A stretch of DNA of 64,000 bases, taken from NCBI RefSeq assembly GCF_900111015.1, contig NZ_FOFS01000006.1:1-64000 (forward strand), read 5' to 3'. The stretch comes from Solimonas aquatica. GTDB taxonomy: Bacteria; Pseudomonadota; Gammaproteobacteria; Nevskiales; Nevskiaceae. Shown here piece after piece: positions 17,133 through 25,625 of this stretch (the stretch's first letter is position 1; every line of letters begins with the position of its first letter). The notes beneath the pieces are model-generated. The model was not told the origin of the DNA. It did not search any database and was given only the letters and a program-made list of their open reading frames with translations. The position numbers and the translations under genes are program-made.

Positions 17133-19184
17133 ATGCACAAGCTCTGGCCAGCTGCCGTGCTGTTTGCGCTTCCGGGCCTGGTCCAGGCCGGCGGCATTCC
17201 CGGCGAGGCGGCGGAGCCGGACACCGTCTACGTCAACGGCGCGCCCGCGCCGGTCAACGCCGACTCCGCCAGCATCGGCACCGTCTATGCGGAACAGTTC
17301 GAGAACCGCCCGCTGTCGCGCCCCGGCGAGCTGCTGGAAGTGGTGCCCGGCCTGATCGTCACCCAGCACAGCGGTGAGGGAAAGGCCAATCAGTATTTCC
17401 TGCGAGGCTTCAACCTCGATCACGGCACCGACTTCGCCACCCGCATCGACGGCATGCCGGTGAACATGCCCACGCATGCGCATGGCCAGGGCTATAGCGA
17501 CGCCAATTTCCTGATTGCCGAAACCGTGCAGGCCATCGAATACCGCAAAGGCCCCTACTACGCGCAGTACGGCGATTTCTCGGCGGCCGGTGCTGCCGAC
17601 ATCCGCCTGCGCGATCAGCTCGCCGCGCCGCGCCTGGACCTCAGCCTCGGTGGTCACGATTACGCGCGCGCCGTGGCGCTGGGCTCGTCCGAGTTGCTGT
17701 CGGGCAATCTGTTCGCCGCCCTGGAAGCCCAGCATTACAGCGGGCCCTGGCAGCACAGCGAGCACTTCAACAAGCTCAACGGTCTGCTGCGCTACTCGCA
17801 GCAGGACGCACAGGGCAGCTGGCATCTGAGCGCCATGGGCTATGACGCCCGCTGGGATTCCAGCGACCAGATTCCGCAGCGCGCCGTCACCCAGGGCCTG
17901 ATCTCGCGCCTGGGCTGCCTGGACTGCAGCGATGGCGGCAAGACTTATCGCTACAGCCTCTCGGGCGATCTGGATCGCGTTCTCGGCGCCGGCCGCTGGC
18001 GCGCTTCGGCCTATGCCATCGCCTACCAGCTCGATCTGTTTTCCAACTTCACCTACTTTCTGAACGATCCGCTCAACGGCGATCAGTTCGAGCAGTACGA
18101 CCGCCGCGGCGTCTACGGCGGCCAGAGCGCGTATCTGCTGCCGGCGCTGTCGCTGGCCGGTCTGCCGCTGCGCGGCGAACTCGGACTGCAGACGCGTTAC
18201 GACGACATCTCGCCGGTGGCGCTGTATCACACGCAGACCCGTCAGCGCCTGAGCAGCATCAGCCGCAATGAGGTGCGGCAATGGTCCAAGGCGCTCTATG
18301 CGCAGGGCACGCTGCGCCTGGCGCCCTGGCTGCAGGCCACTGCCGGGCTGCGCTATGACCATTACGATTTTTCCGTGCACAGCGATCTGCCCGCCAATTC
18401 CGGCGAAGCCCGTGACCAGATCTTCAGCCCCAAGCTGAGCCTGGCCTTCGGGCCTTTCGACAAGACCGAGCTGTTCGTGAATCTGGGCCGCGGCTTCCAC
18501 AGCAATGATGCGCGCGGCACCACGCAGACCATCGATCCCAATGACGGTTCGGCGGTGTCGGCGGTAACGCCGCTGGTGGCCACGCGCGGCCTCGATCTGG
18601 GTTTGCGCAGCCTGGCCTTCGAGTCCCTGCAATACAGCGCCACGCTGTTCTGGCTGGACATCGATTCGGAACTGACGTTCGGCGGCGACAGCAACAGCAC
18701 CGAACCCAACCGCCCCAGCCGCCGCTACGGCCTGGAGCTGGCCGCCTACTGGACGCCGCTGACCCATCTGCTCATCGATGCCGACGCTGCCTACACGCGC
18801 GCGCGGTTCCGCGACCAGGCCAGCGAGGGCCATTACATTCCCGAAGCAGCCACCAGCGTCGCGGCCCTGGGCGCCAGCTACGATGATCCCGAGCGCTGGT
18901 TCGGCGCGCTGCGCCTGCGCTACTTCGGGCCACGGCCGCTGATCGAAGATGACAGCGTGCGTTCGAAGGCCACCGCCGTAGTCAATCTCGATGCCGGCTA
19001 TCACCTGAGCCGCAAAGCCAGGCTCGCGCTGCAAGTGCTCAATCTGTTCAACAGCCGCGACCACGACATCGACTACTACTTCGCCTCACGCCTGCCCGGT
19101 GAGCCGGCCGAGGGCGTGGAGGACATCCATTTCCATCCGGTGGAACCGATCAATCTGCGCCTGCTGCTGAGCTACAGCCTGTAG
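17133..19184 (+). CDS. TonB-dependent outer membrane receptor
   Basis: A 683-residue outer-membrane gated channel. A signal peptide (MHKLWPAAVLFALPGLVQA) is followed by a plug domain containing SRPGELLEVVPGLIVTQHSG, QYFLRGFNLDHGTDFATRID and AIEYRKGPYYAQYGDFSAAG, then a beta-barrel ending in aromatic residues (LLLSYSL). The plug segment MPVNMPTHAHGQGYSDANF, with two histidines, is characteristic of one receptor subgroup. The ligand is unknown; a metal or metallophore is a guess supported only by the inverted repeat upstream. Start chosen for the signal peptide and the AGGGGA before it; the frame opens earlier at 17052. Confidence 0.93.
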   Translation: MHKLWPAAVLFALPGLVQAGGIPGEAAEPDTVYVNGAPAPVNADSASIGTVYAEQFENRPLSRPGELLEVVPGLIVTQHSGEGKANQYFLRGFNLDHGTDFATRIDGMPVNMPTHAHGQGYSDANFLIAETVQAIEYRKGPYYAQYGDFSAAGAADIRLRDQLAAPRLDLSLGGHDYARAVALGSSELLSGNLFAALEAQHYSGPWQHSEHFNKLNGLLRYSQQDAQGSWHLSAMGYDARWDSSDQIPQRAVTQGLISRLGCLDCSDGGKTYRYSLSGDLDRVLGAGRWRASAYAIAYQLDLFSNFTYFLNDPLNGDQFEQYDRRGVYGGQSAYLLPALSLAGLPLRGELGLQTRYDDISPVALYHTQTRQRLSSISRNEVRQWSKALYAQGTLRLAPWLQATAGLRYDHYDFSVHSDLPANSGEARDQIFSPKLSLAFGPFDKTELFVNLGRGFHSNDARGTTQTIDPNDGSAVSAVTPLVATRGLDLGLRSLAFESLQYSATLFWLDIDSELTFGGDSNSTEPNRPSRRYGLELAAYWTPLTHLLIDADAAYTRARFRDQASEGHYIPEAATSVAALGASYDDPERWFGALRLRYFGPRPLIEDDSVRSKATAVVNLDAGYHLSRKARLALQVLNLFNSRDHDIDYYFASRLPGEPAEGVEDIHFHPVEPINLRLLLSYSL

Positions 19185-19559
19185 CGGACCGGGGCAAGCG
19201 ATCGCGGCTGCCGCTCGTACCACTGGATGTGCAGCCGCCCCACGACATCACGCGCGCTGCCGCGCGTAGAGACGCAGCTGCGAGGACATGCACCCGGGTC
19301 TCGCTCGGCATCGCGGCCATCTCATCGGCTTTCAGCAAGCAGCGTGGCGTGCTCATGAACGCTCCCGTCATGTGAGGCGCCGGCGATGGCAGCGCAGTCA
19401 TCCTCGCAAAAAGGCAGATGCAGTCATCACTTTGCCAGCGCATTAAGCCGATCATAAGAAGCCGCTGCTAGGGTCCTGGTGTTTCTGGCACGTTCGGCGC
19501 CGCAGGTCCGCCCGTCTGCCAAGAAGCAATTCACCAGGGCGAGACAAGGGGAAACGGGT
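19185..19559. other. Intergenic region of 375 bases with a possible cupin gene remnant
   Basis: No intact gene is supported. On the minus strand from 19356 a frame begins MSTPRCLLKADEMAAMPSE and then TRVHVL, which resembles the start of a cupin-family protein; after about 25 codons the similarity is lost. It may be a decayed fragment. The last 60 bases hold the ribosome-binding region of the next gene. Confidence 0.35.
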
Positions 19560-21434
19560 ATGAAATCAAAAGGCAGAAAGGCCTGGCAGAGCGTGCTGGG
19601 CATCGCCGCGCTGGCCAGCGTGCCGGCCATGGCCAGCACTTCGTATGGCGATCTCAACAACTTCGACTGCATCAACGATACCGGCGAGCAGACGCATGGC
19701 TTCGAGATCGAGATCGATGACGCACACAGCACCGATGTCAGCTACACCTACGACTGGAATCACTACGGCACGCCGGTGATCCGCGAAGACAGCAGCAACC
19801 CGCTGCACCCGAAGGTCTTCGTCCGTTACGCCGCACAGAGCACCGGCGGCGGCTGGAGCGCCTACACCGCCGTGCCGGCGGCGCCGCTGGCGCCCACCGA
19901 TGGCCACGCCTGCACCGATCCTTCGGTGAACCAGGGCTGCGAACACTTCGGCGTGGGCATCAACGGCGCGCCCTCGGCAGTGAAGTACAACTGGCTGATC
20001 GCCGACCCGCTGCATCCCGGCCAGCTCAAGCTCGGTCCGGCGGTGTCGGTGTCCACGCCGGTATGGACCTACACGCCGCCGGTGCTGGTCAATCCGGCGC
20101 AGCCGCCCGACCCCGCCAACATCAAGAAGCCCGCGCAGGTGGTGGCGGCGATTCCCGCGCCGGAAGAACCGGTGCCGGCCGGCAAGGCTTTCGGTCCGCC
20201 GTCCTGGATGAAGGTGATCAAGACCACCACGCACAATGCCAAGCCGGTGGCCCTGGGCGATCTGATGTCCGATGACATCAACGGCGACGGCAAGGCCGAG
20301 TGGCAGAACGGCGAGCCGGACGAGGTGGAAACCGAGTGGAAGCTGGTGCAGAACCGCGCCGACGGCAAGGATCAGGTGCAGGCGCTGGCGCCGGATGGCA
20401 TGGGCAATGGCAAGGAAGTGGTGACGCGTCGCTACGAGTTCTACGCCTACAACGATCCCCACCCCATCGGCGCCGGCTCCATCGATGGCGAGAGCGGCGA
20501 GGCGATGTGCGATCAGGTGGCGGCCGACGGCATCCACGGCGTGGGCACGGTAAGCGTGGCCAACGCCAGCGGCAACAGCTACGACTTCAACTGCGCGACG
20601 CTGGCCGTGGTCGGTGATTATCAGGGCGCGCAGATGGCGGCCTTTGCCGCCGAAGCCCCGCTGGGTCTGATCGAGCATCTGCAGGACGGCGAGGCCGGCG
20701 TGGCCTACACACCGCGCGTGGTGGTGGTGGGCGGCAACACGCCCTACCAGATCACGCCGAGCAATCTGCCGGCCGGCCTGACGCTGGGTGAGTACACCGA
20801 TCCCAACACCGGTGCCAGGCAGGCAGGCGTGCTGTACGGCACGCCGCTGCAGGCCGGCGATTTCGATCTGCAGGTGGTGGCCCAGGATGCCAGCGGCGCC
20901 AGCAGCAGCGCCTCCTACACCCTGCACATCGGCGGCGTTGCGCCGCAGCAGTACACGCTCAGCGTCAGCAAGACCGGCAAGGGCAGCGGCACGGTCAGCG
21001 GCGGCGCCATCAACTGCGGCAAGGCCTGCAGCACCCGTCTCGCCGCCGGCGCCTCGCTCACGCTCAGCGCCACGGCTGCAGCCAAGAACGTGTTCACCGG
21101 CTGGAGCGGCGCCTGCAGCGGCCTGGGCAATTGCAGCATCAGCAACATCCGCCAGAACTTGAGCCTCAGCGCCAGCTTCGTGCCCAACACCACGAAGTAC
21201 ACGCTGACGGTGAGCAAGACCGGCAAGGGCACGGTGTCCAGCTCGCCGCTGGGTGTGAGCTGCGGCCTGAACTGCTCGGGCTCGTTCAAGGTCGGCACGG
21301 TCGTGAAGCTCAGCGCCAAGCCGGGACTCAAGCAGCGCTTCCTCGGCTGGGGCGGTGCCTGCGCCGGCACCGCCAGCAGTTGCACGGTGCCGATGTACGC
21401 GGCGCAGAGCGTCAGCGCCAGCTTCGGCCCCTAG
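19560..21434 (+). CDS. Secreted protein with Ig-like domain and two C-terminal InlB-type B-repeats
   Basis: A 624-residue exported protein. After a signal peptide (SVLGIAALASVPAMAS) comes a large domain of unknown type with a calcium-loop-like DINGDGKAEW. An Ig-like putative domain follows (ITPSNLPAGLTLGEY, then GVLYGTPLQAGDFDLQVVA). Two roughly 75-residue repeats close it, each opening YTL(S/T)VSKTGKG, with paired cysteines and the core FTGWSGAC or FLGWGGAC; these match divergent InlB B-repeats found in surface proteins. The stop codon TAG lies inside the MITE-like element that starts at 21432, so the present C terminus (SASFGP) may have been set by the insertion. AAGGGG precedes the ATG. 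Function unknown; adhesion or a surface role is possible. Confidence 0.82.
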   Translation: MKSKGRKAWQSVLGIAALASVPAMASTSYGDLNNFDCINDTGEQTHGFEIEIDDAHSTDVSYTYDWNHYGTPVIREDSSNPLHPKVFVRYAAQSTGGGWSAYTAVPAAPLAPTDGHACTDPSVNQGCEHFGVGINGAPSAVKYNWLIADPLHPGQLKLGPAVSVSTPVWTYTPPVLVNPAQPPDPANIKKPAQVVAAIPAPEEPVPAGKAFGPPSWMKVIKTTTHNAKPVALGDLMSDDINGDGKAEWQNGEPDEVETEWKLVQNRADGKDQVQALAPDGMGNGKEVVTRRYEFYAYNDPHPIGAGSIDGESGEAMCDQVAADGIHGVGTVSVANASGNSYDFNCATLAVVGDYQGAQMAAFAAEAPLGLIEHLQDGEAGVAYTPRVVVVGGNTPYQITPSNLPAGLTLGEYTDPNTGARQAGVLYGTPLQAGDFDLQVVAQDASGASSSASYTLHIGGVAPQQYTLSVSKTGKGSGTVSGGAINCGKACSTRLAAGASLTLSATAAAKNVFTGWSGACSGLGNCSISNIRQNLSLSASFVPNTTKYTLTVSKTGKGTVSSSPLGVSCGLNCSGSFKVGTVVKLSAKPGLKQRFLGWGGACAGTASSCTVPMYAAQSVSASFGP

Positions 21435-21595
21435 TGTCGTGAGTCAGAAGTTCCTTGATGAAGTCGCCGAGAATTTTTCGTGGCTGGCAAGGCGCGCCGA
21501 CGAGGCATAGTGGTGACTATGGCGAGGAGGCGCAAGGCCGCCAGACGCGAAAAAGACCGGCGAATTCGCATGCGAATTTCTGACTCGCGACACTA
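21432..21595. repeat. MITE-like palindromic element, 164 bp
   Basis: The 22-base ends, beginning TAGTGTCGTGAGTCAGAA on the left and the inverted equivalent on the right, match with two mismatches. The whole element is an imperfect palindrome whose centre, the perfect hairpin CATAGTGGTGACTATG (21506-21521), lies exactly midway between the ends. It encodes nothing, which fits a miniature inverted-repeat element mobilised in trans. It supplies the stop codon of the gene on its left. Confidence 0.7.
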
Positions 21596-21760
21596 GCAGC
21601 TTGCTGAAAAACGCCATCCCTGGCGTTTTTCAGGTCGCTACACAAAAGCGTGGTTTTCCTACGCTCCCGGCAGTCAAGCGCTTGCGCGCTTGACTGCCGT
21701 TGGCACCTCCATGTGCCAAGCACAGCGTGCCGAAGCCTTCGTTTTTCAGCACGCTGCTAG
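21593..21760. repeat. Second MITE-like element, 168 bp, abutting the first
   Basis: The ends CTAGCAGCTTGCTGAAAAAC and their inverted copy at 21740-21760 agree in 20 of 21 positions. Inside are three hairpins: CTGAAAAACGCCA/TGGCGTTTTTCAG (21604-21633), a 13-bp stem GGCAGTCAAGCGC/GCGCTTGACTGCC (21669-21698) and TTGGCAC/GTGCCAA (21700-21719). It overlaps the previous element by three bases and has no coding content. Confidence 0.65.
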
Positions 21761-21766
21761 CGATGG

Positions 21767-21798
21767 CAATCGCCGGGACGGCTCCGTCCCCGCGATTG
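21767..21798. repeat. Compound inverted repeat
   Basis: CAATCGC and GCGATTG flank GGGACGG and CCGTCCC, forming a 32-base stem-loop just right of the second MITE-like element. It may be a part of the same repeat block or a stand-alone REP-like hairpin. Confidence 0.45.
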
Positions 21799-21840
21799 TC
21801 CATCGTGTCAACAGACCCTGGCACGCGAAGCGTGCATGCA

Positions 21841-21872
21841 CGCCGTCGTGGCCTGCCACGGCGGCGTTTTTT
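21841..21872 (+). terminator. Rho-independent terminator
   Basis: An 11-bp GC-rich stem (CGCCGTCGTGG with CCACGGCGGCG, one G-U pair) with a CCTG loop is followed by six T residues. It lies about 410 bases after the secreted-protein stop, so the repeat block may have separated that gene from its terminator. It insulates the metY transcript. Confidence 0.8.
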
Positions 21873-21977
21873 ATGAACACGCGTTCTTCGCTGGGCTTGC
21901 GCCACGCCGTGGCCGCCATCAAGCTCGCCAGCCGCAGCACGAGGTTCCGCGTAACCCCCAACATGGAGAGTCTTGCC

Positions 21978-23261
21978 GTGAAACTTGAAACGCTAGCCGT
22001 GCACGCCGGCTACAGCCCTGATCCCACCACGCGCGCAGTGGCCACGCCGGTGTACCAGACCGTGGCCTACGCCTTCGACAACGCCCAGCATGGCGCCGAC
22101 CTGTTCGACCTCAAGGTGGCGGGCAACATCTACACGCGCATCATGAATCCCACGCAGGACGTGCTGGAAAAGCGCGTCGCGGCGCTGGAAGGCGGCATCG
22201 CCGCGCTGGCCCTGGCCTCGGGCATGGCCGCCATCACCTATGCGATCCAGACCATCGCCGAAGCCGGCGACAACATCGTCTCCAGCGCCACGCTCTACGG
22301 CGGCACCTACAATCTGTTCGCGCACACCCTGCCGCAGCAGGGCATCAGCACACGCTTTGCCGATGCCACGCGGCCCGAGAGCTTCGCGGCCCTGATCGAC
22401 GCGCGCACCAAGGCGATCTTCTGCGAGTCGGTGGGCAATCCGCTGGGCAATGTCACCGACTTCGAGAAGCTGGCGAAGATCGCGCATGAACATGGCGTGC
22501 CGCTGATCGTCGACAACACCGTGCCCAGCCCCTATCTGTGTCGTCCCTTCGAGCATGGCGCCGATATCGTGGTGCACTCGCTGACCAAGTATCTGGGCGG
22601 TCATGGCAACAGCGTCGGCGGCGCCATCGTCGACTCCGGCAAGTTCCCCTGGGCCGAGCACAAGGCGCGCTTCCGTCGCCTCAACGAACCGGATGTCTCC
22701 TATCACGGCGTGGTCTACACCGAAGCCCTCGGGCCGGCGGCCTACATCGGCCGTGCGCGCGTGGTGCCGCTGCGCAACATGGGCGCGGCCATCTCGCCCA
22801 TGAATGCCTTCCTGATCCTGCAGGGCATCGAGACCCTGGCGCTGCGCATGGACCGCATCTGCGACAACGCCCTGGCCATCGCGCGCAAGCTGCGCGCCCA
22901 TCCCAAGGTGGCCTGGGTGAAATACGCGGGTCTGGAAGACCATCCCGATCACGCCCTGGTGCAGAAATACATGCGCGGCAAGGCCTCGGGCATCGTCTCC
23001 TTCGGCCTGCGCAGCCAGGACGCCGACCAGCGCGCCGCCGGCGCGCGCTTCCTGGATGCGCTGCAGCTGTTCACGCGCCTGGTGAACATCGGCGATGCCA
23101 AGTCCCTGGCCACGCATCCGGCCTCCACCACGCATCGTCAGCTCAATGCCGAGGAACTGGCCAAGGCCGGCGTCAGCGAGGAGATGGTGCGCCTGTCGGT
23201 GGGCATCGAGCACGTCGATGATCTGCTCGCCGATCTGGATCAGGCCCTGGCTGCGGTCTGA
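21978..23261 (+). CDS. metY: O-acetylhomoserine aminocarboxypropyltransferase
   Basis: A 427-residue PLP enzyme of the Cys/Met metabolism family that makes homocysteine from O-acetylhomoserine and sulfide (direct sulfhydrylation). Visible are MKLETLAVHAGYSPDPTTRA at the start, SGMAAITYAIQTI, ESVGNPLGNVTD, DNTVPSPYLCRP and the PLP lysine in HSLTKYLGGHGNSVGG. I choose GTG 21978 because GGAGAG lies 7 bases before it and family members begin with this sequence; the ATG at 21963 has no ribosome-binding site. I looked for a SAM riboswitch in the leader and saw none. Confidence 0.94.
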   Translation: MKLETLAVHAGYSPDPTTRAVATPVYQTVAYAFDNAQHGADLFDLKVAGNIYTRIMNPTQDVLEKRVAALEGGIAALALASGMAAITYAIQTIAEAGDNIVSSATLYGGTYNLFAHTLPQQGISTRFADATRPESFAALIDARTKAIFCESVGNPLGNVTDFEKLAKIAHEHGVPLIVDNTVPSPYLCRPFEHGADIVVHSLTKYLGGHGNSVGGAIVDSGKFPWAEHKARFRRLNEPDVSYHGVVYTEALGPAAYIGRARVVPLRNMGAAISPMNAFLILQGIETLALRMDRICDNALAIARKLRAHPKVAWVKYAGLEDHPDHALVQKYMRGKASGIVSFGLRSQDADQRAAGARFLDALQLFTRLVNIGDAKSLATHPASTTHRQLNAEELAKAGVSEEMVRLSVGIEHVDDLLADLDQALAAV

Positions 23262-23273
23262 TACCGCCGCAAC

Positions 23274-23312
23274 GAAAAAGCCCTCTGCGCCGATCACGCA
23301 GAGGGCTTTTTC
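23274..23312. terminator. Bidirectional terminator between metY and the alanine symporter
   Basis: A 16-bp perfect stem (GAAAAAGCCCTCTGCG with its inverse) and a 7-base loop carry A and T tracts on both sides. It serves the convergent metY and symporter genes. Confidence 0.88.
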
Positions 23313-23324
23313 ATGCACCTTGCC

Positions 23325-24758
23325 TCAGGGGCGACGCCGCCAGAAGTCCGCGCGGCGGATGCCCAGCGCTTCCGGATCGAAGCTGGGCGCCACACCGGCC
23401 TTCTTCTGCCGCTCGTAGTCCTTCAGCGCCAGCAAGGCCGGCTTCTGCAGGATGAGAATGGCGACGATGTTGAGCCAGGCCATCAGGCCCACGCCCAGAT
23501 CACCCAGGCCCCAGGCGGCGCCGGCGGTGCGCACCGCACCGAAGCAGACCATGGCGATGATGCCGACGCGCAGCAGATACACCATCCAGGGCCGGTGCGC
23601 AGCGCGGTTGATATAGCTGATATTGGTCTCGGCCATGTAGTAGTAGGCGACGATGGTGGTGAAGGCGAAGAAGAACAAGGCAATCGCCACGAAGCCCGCG
23701 CCGTAACCCGGCAGCACTGCTTCCACCGCGTGCTGCGCGAAAGCCGGCCCAGGCTCGGTGCCCGGCAGCGCTTCGGCCAGCATGCCGCCGGCCGGATTGA
23801 TCACGTTGTACATGCCGGTGGAGAGAATCATGAAGGCCGTGGCCGAGCACACCAGCAGCGTGTCCACGTAGATGGAGAAGGCCTGCACATAACCCTGCTG
23901 CGCGGGATGCGTGACCTCCGCCGCCGCTGCCGCGTGCGGGCCGGTGCCCTGCCCGGCTTCGTTGGAATAGATGCCGCGCTTGACGCCCCACTCCACCGCC
24001 AGGCCCAGAATCGCGCCGAACATCGCATCGGCGCCGAAGGCGCTGTGGAAGATCAGCGAGACGATCTCCGGCAGCTTGTGCGCGTTCAGCACCATGATGT
24101 AGATCGCCATGGCGATGTAGGCCAGGGCCATGAACGGCACCACCAGCTCGGCGAAACCGGCGATGCGGCGCACGCCACCGAAGATGATGAAGCCCAGCAG
24201 CAGCGCGACGCCGGCGCCGGTGACCAGCGGCGAGATCCCCCAGGCATTGCTGATGCCGGCGGCGATGCCATTGGCCTGCACACCGGGCAGCAGGAAGCCG
24301 CAGGCGAGAATGGTGGCGAAGGCGAACAGCCAGGCGTACCACTTCTGGCCCATGGCTTTTTCGATGTAGTAAGCCGGGCCGCCGCGATACAGGCCGCGCT
24401 CGTCCTTCTCCTTGTAGATCTGCGCCAGGGTCGATTCCACATAGGCGGTGGACGCTCCGAGAAACGCCACCATCCACATCCAGAACACCGCACCGGGGCC
24501 GCCATGGCCGATGGCGGTGGCCACGCCGGCGATATTGCCGATGCCCACGCGTCCGGCCAGGGACATGGCCAGGGCCTGGAAGGTGGAGACGCCGGCCTCG
24601 GAGGGTTTGCTGTGCAGCATCAGGCGCAGCATCTCGGCCACGCCGCGCACCTGCATGAAACGGGTACGGATGGAGAAATACAGGCCGGCGCCCAGGCACA
24701 GAAAGATCAGTGCACGGCTCCAGACGTAGCCGTTCAAGGTGTCGATAAAGGCTTGCAA
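23325..24758 (-). CDS. Sodium:alanine symporter, AGCS family
   Basis: An inner-membrane transporter of about 477 residues that imports alanine or glycine with sodium. The family signature GRVGIGNIAGVATAIGHGGP is followed by AVFWMWMVAFLGASTAYVE; RGIYSNEAGQGTGPHAAAAA is the second hallmark. About ten hydrophobic segments are visible. The N-terminus has no good ATG: a TTG at 24758, preceded by GGGGA at 7 bases, gives MQAFIDTLNGYVWSRA, which fits family proteins. The frame is open further upstream but that sequence is low in similarity and arginine-rich. Confidence 0.92.
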   Translation of the reverse strand: MQAFIDTLNGYVWSRALIFLCLGAGLYFSIRTRFMQVRGVAEMLRLMLHSKPSEAGVSTFQALAMSLAGRVGIGNIAGVATAIGHGGPGAVFWMWMVAFLGASTAYVESTLAQIYKEKDERGLYRGGPAYYIEKAMGQKWYAWLFAFATILACGFLLPGVQANGIAAGISNAWGISPLVTGAGVALLLGFIIFGGVRRIAGFAELVVPFMALAYIAMAIYIMVLNAHKLPEIVSLIFHSAFGADAMFGAILGLAVEWGVKRGIYSNEAGQGTGPHAAAAAEVTHPAQQGYVQAFSIYVDTLLVCSATAFMILSTGMYNVINPAGGMLAEALPGTEPGPAFAQHAVEAVLPGYGAGFVAIALFFFAFTTIVAYYYMAETNISYINRAAHRPWMVYLLRVGIIAMVCFGAVRTAGAAWGLGDLGVGLMAWLNIVAILILQKPALLALKDYERQKKAGVAPSFDPEALGIRRADFWRRRP

Positions 24759-25033
24759 GCGTGCGTCCCCGAAAATGTTGGAGTGGCGCTCAGCATGCAA
24801 AAACCGCCGCAGCGACCCGATCCGGCATGATGCCGGACGCCGCCTCGGGTGCCCATAGGGTGAAATCACCGGGTGCGGGGATGATCTGGCCGCGCGTCCG
24901 CATCCGCATGGCCTGGGACCTCGCAGCACCGAAGCGTCTCGCCCGCTCGGTTCGTTGAGTTCCAGATCGTAGGGCGGGTTGCGGCGCTGTCGCGCTGTAG
25001 ACCGGCGGGCCGCGACAGCCAGCAAAACCGCAT

Positions 25034-25471
25034 TCAGCTCAGCCGCGTGCGCCAGTCGCCATCCCTGAACGCCGCCAGCAAGAGCTTCGCGCGGCCTTCG
25101 TTGAGCTGCTCATAGGACTGGCCGCGCGAGAAGAAATCATTGAGCCCGGGAATGCGCAGCAGATCCAGCGCGCTGATCTCGCCGTGCCCCATGGTCCATT
25201 CGCCGAAATCGCGCTGCGCGATGCGCTCGACGATCAGCTTGTTGATCCGCACATGACGCGGATCGGTCGCGATCTTGTCGAACAGGGCCTCCACCTGCGA
25301 GCGCTCGCCTTCGAGAATCTGGAAGAACGAGCCCTTTTCGAACAGCAGCATGCCGGTGACACCGTGTGCCTGGTTGTTGGTGCGACACACCTTCAGCAGC
25401 TCGTCGAGTTCCTTGCGCCCGAAAGCCGGACTGCGCGCGGCACTCGTGTAGATACAGTGGACCAGCTCCAT
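25034..25471 (-). CDS. BLUF domain blue-light photoreceptor (stand-alone)
   Basis: A short 145-residue protein made of one BLUF domain, which binds FAD and senses blue light. Key residues are Tyr8 in HCIYTSAAR, Asn32/Asn33 in RTNNQAHGVTGMLLF, Gln51 in GSFFQILEGE and Trp92 in FGEWTMG, at nearly the same numbers as in cyanobacterial Slr1694. About 50 residues form the C-terminal cap. There is no output domain, so it must act through a partner protein. The start at 25471 is chosen since AAGG lies 6 bases before it; another ATG at 25477 is in frame. Confidence 0.92.
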   Translation of the reverse strand: MELVHCIYTSAARSPAFGRKELDELLKVCRTNNQAHGVTGMLLFEKGSFFQILEGERSQVEALFDKIATDPRHVRINKLIVERIAQRDFGEWTMGHGEISALDLLRIPGLNDFFSRGQSYEQLNEGRAKLLLAAFRDGDWRTRLS

Positions 25472-25625
25472 TGGCATCCTTGCAATCAGCCCGTAAAAGA
25501 CGAAGCGGCCCGCACACGGGCGCGCTCCTGCGAGCTAGCTATCGGGGCGATCCACGGCGAAAGAAGACAGCCCAGGGTGAACGGCGGCAAAAGGGGGATT
25601 GAGCGGCAAGGCTGGCCTCGCGCAC

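Noticed and set aside
16980-19064. Open frame of 694 codons on the minus strand
   Set aside because: Antisense to the TonB receptor; no domain.
19150-19455. 101-codon minus-strand frame
   Set aside because: Only about 25 codons resemble a cupin start; the rest is cysteine/serine/arginine noise and overlaps the receptor 3' end.
21880-21977. SAM-type riboswitch before metY
   Set aside because: The leader lacks a recognisable SAM or SAH aptamer pattern; only the terminator and a short leader are seen.
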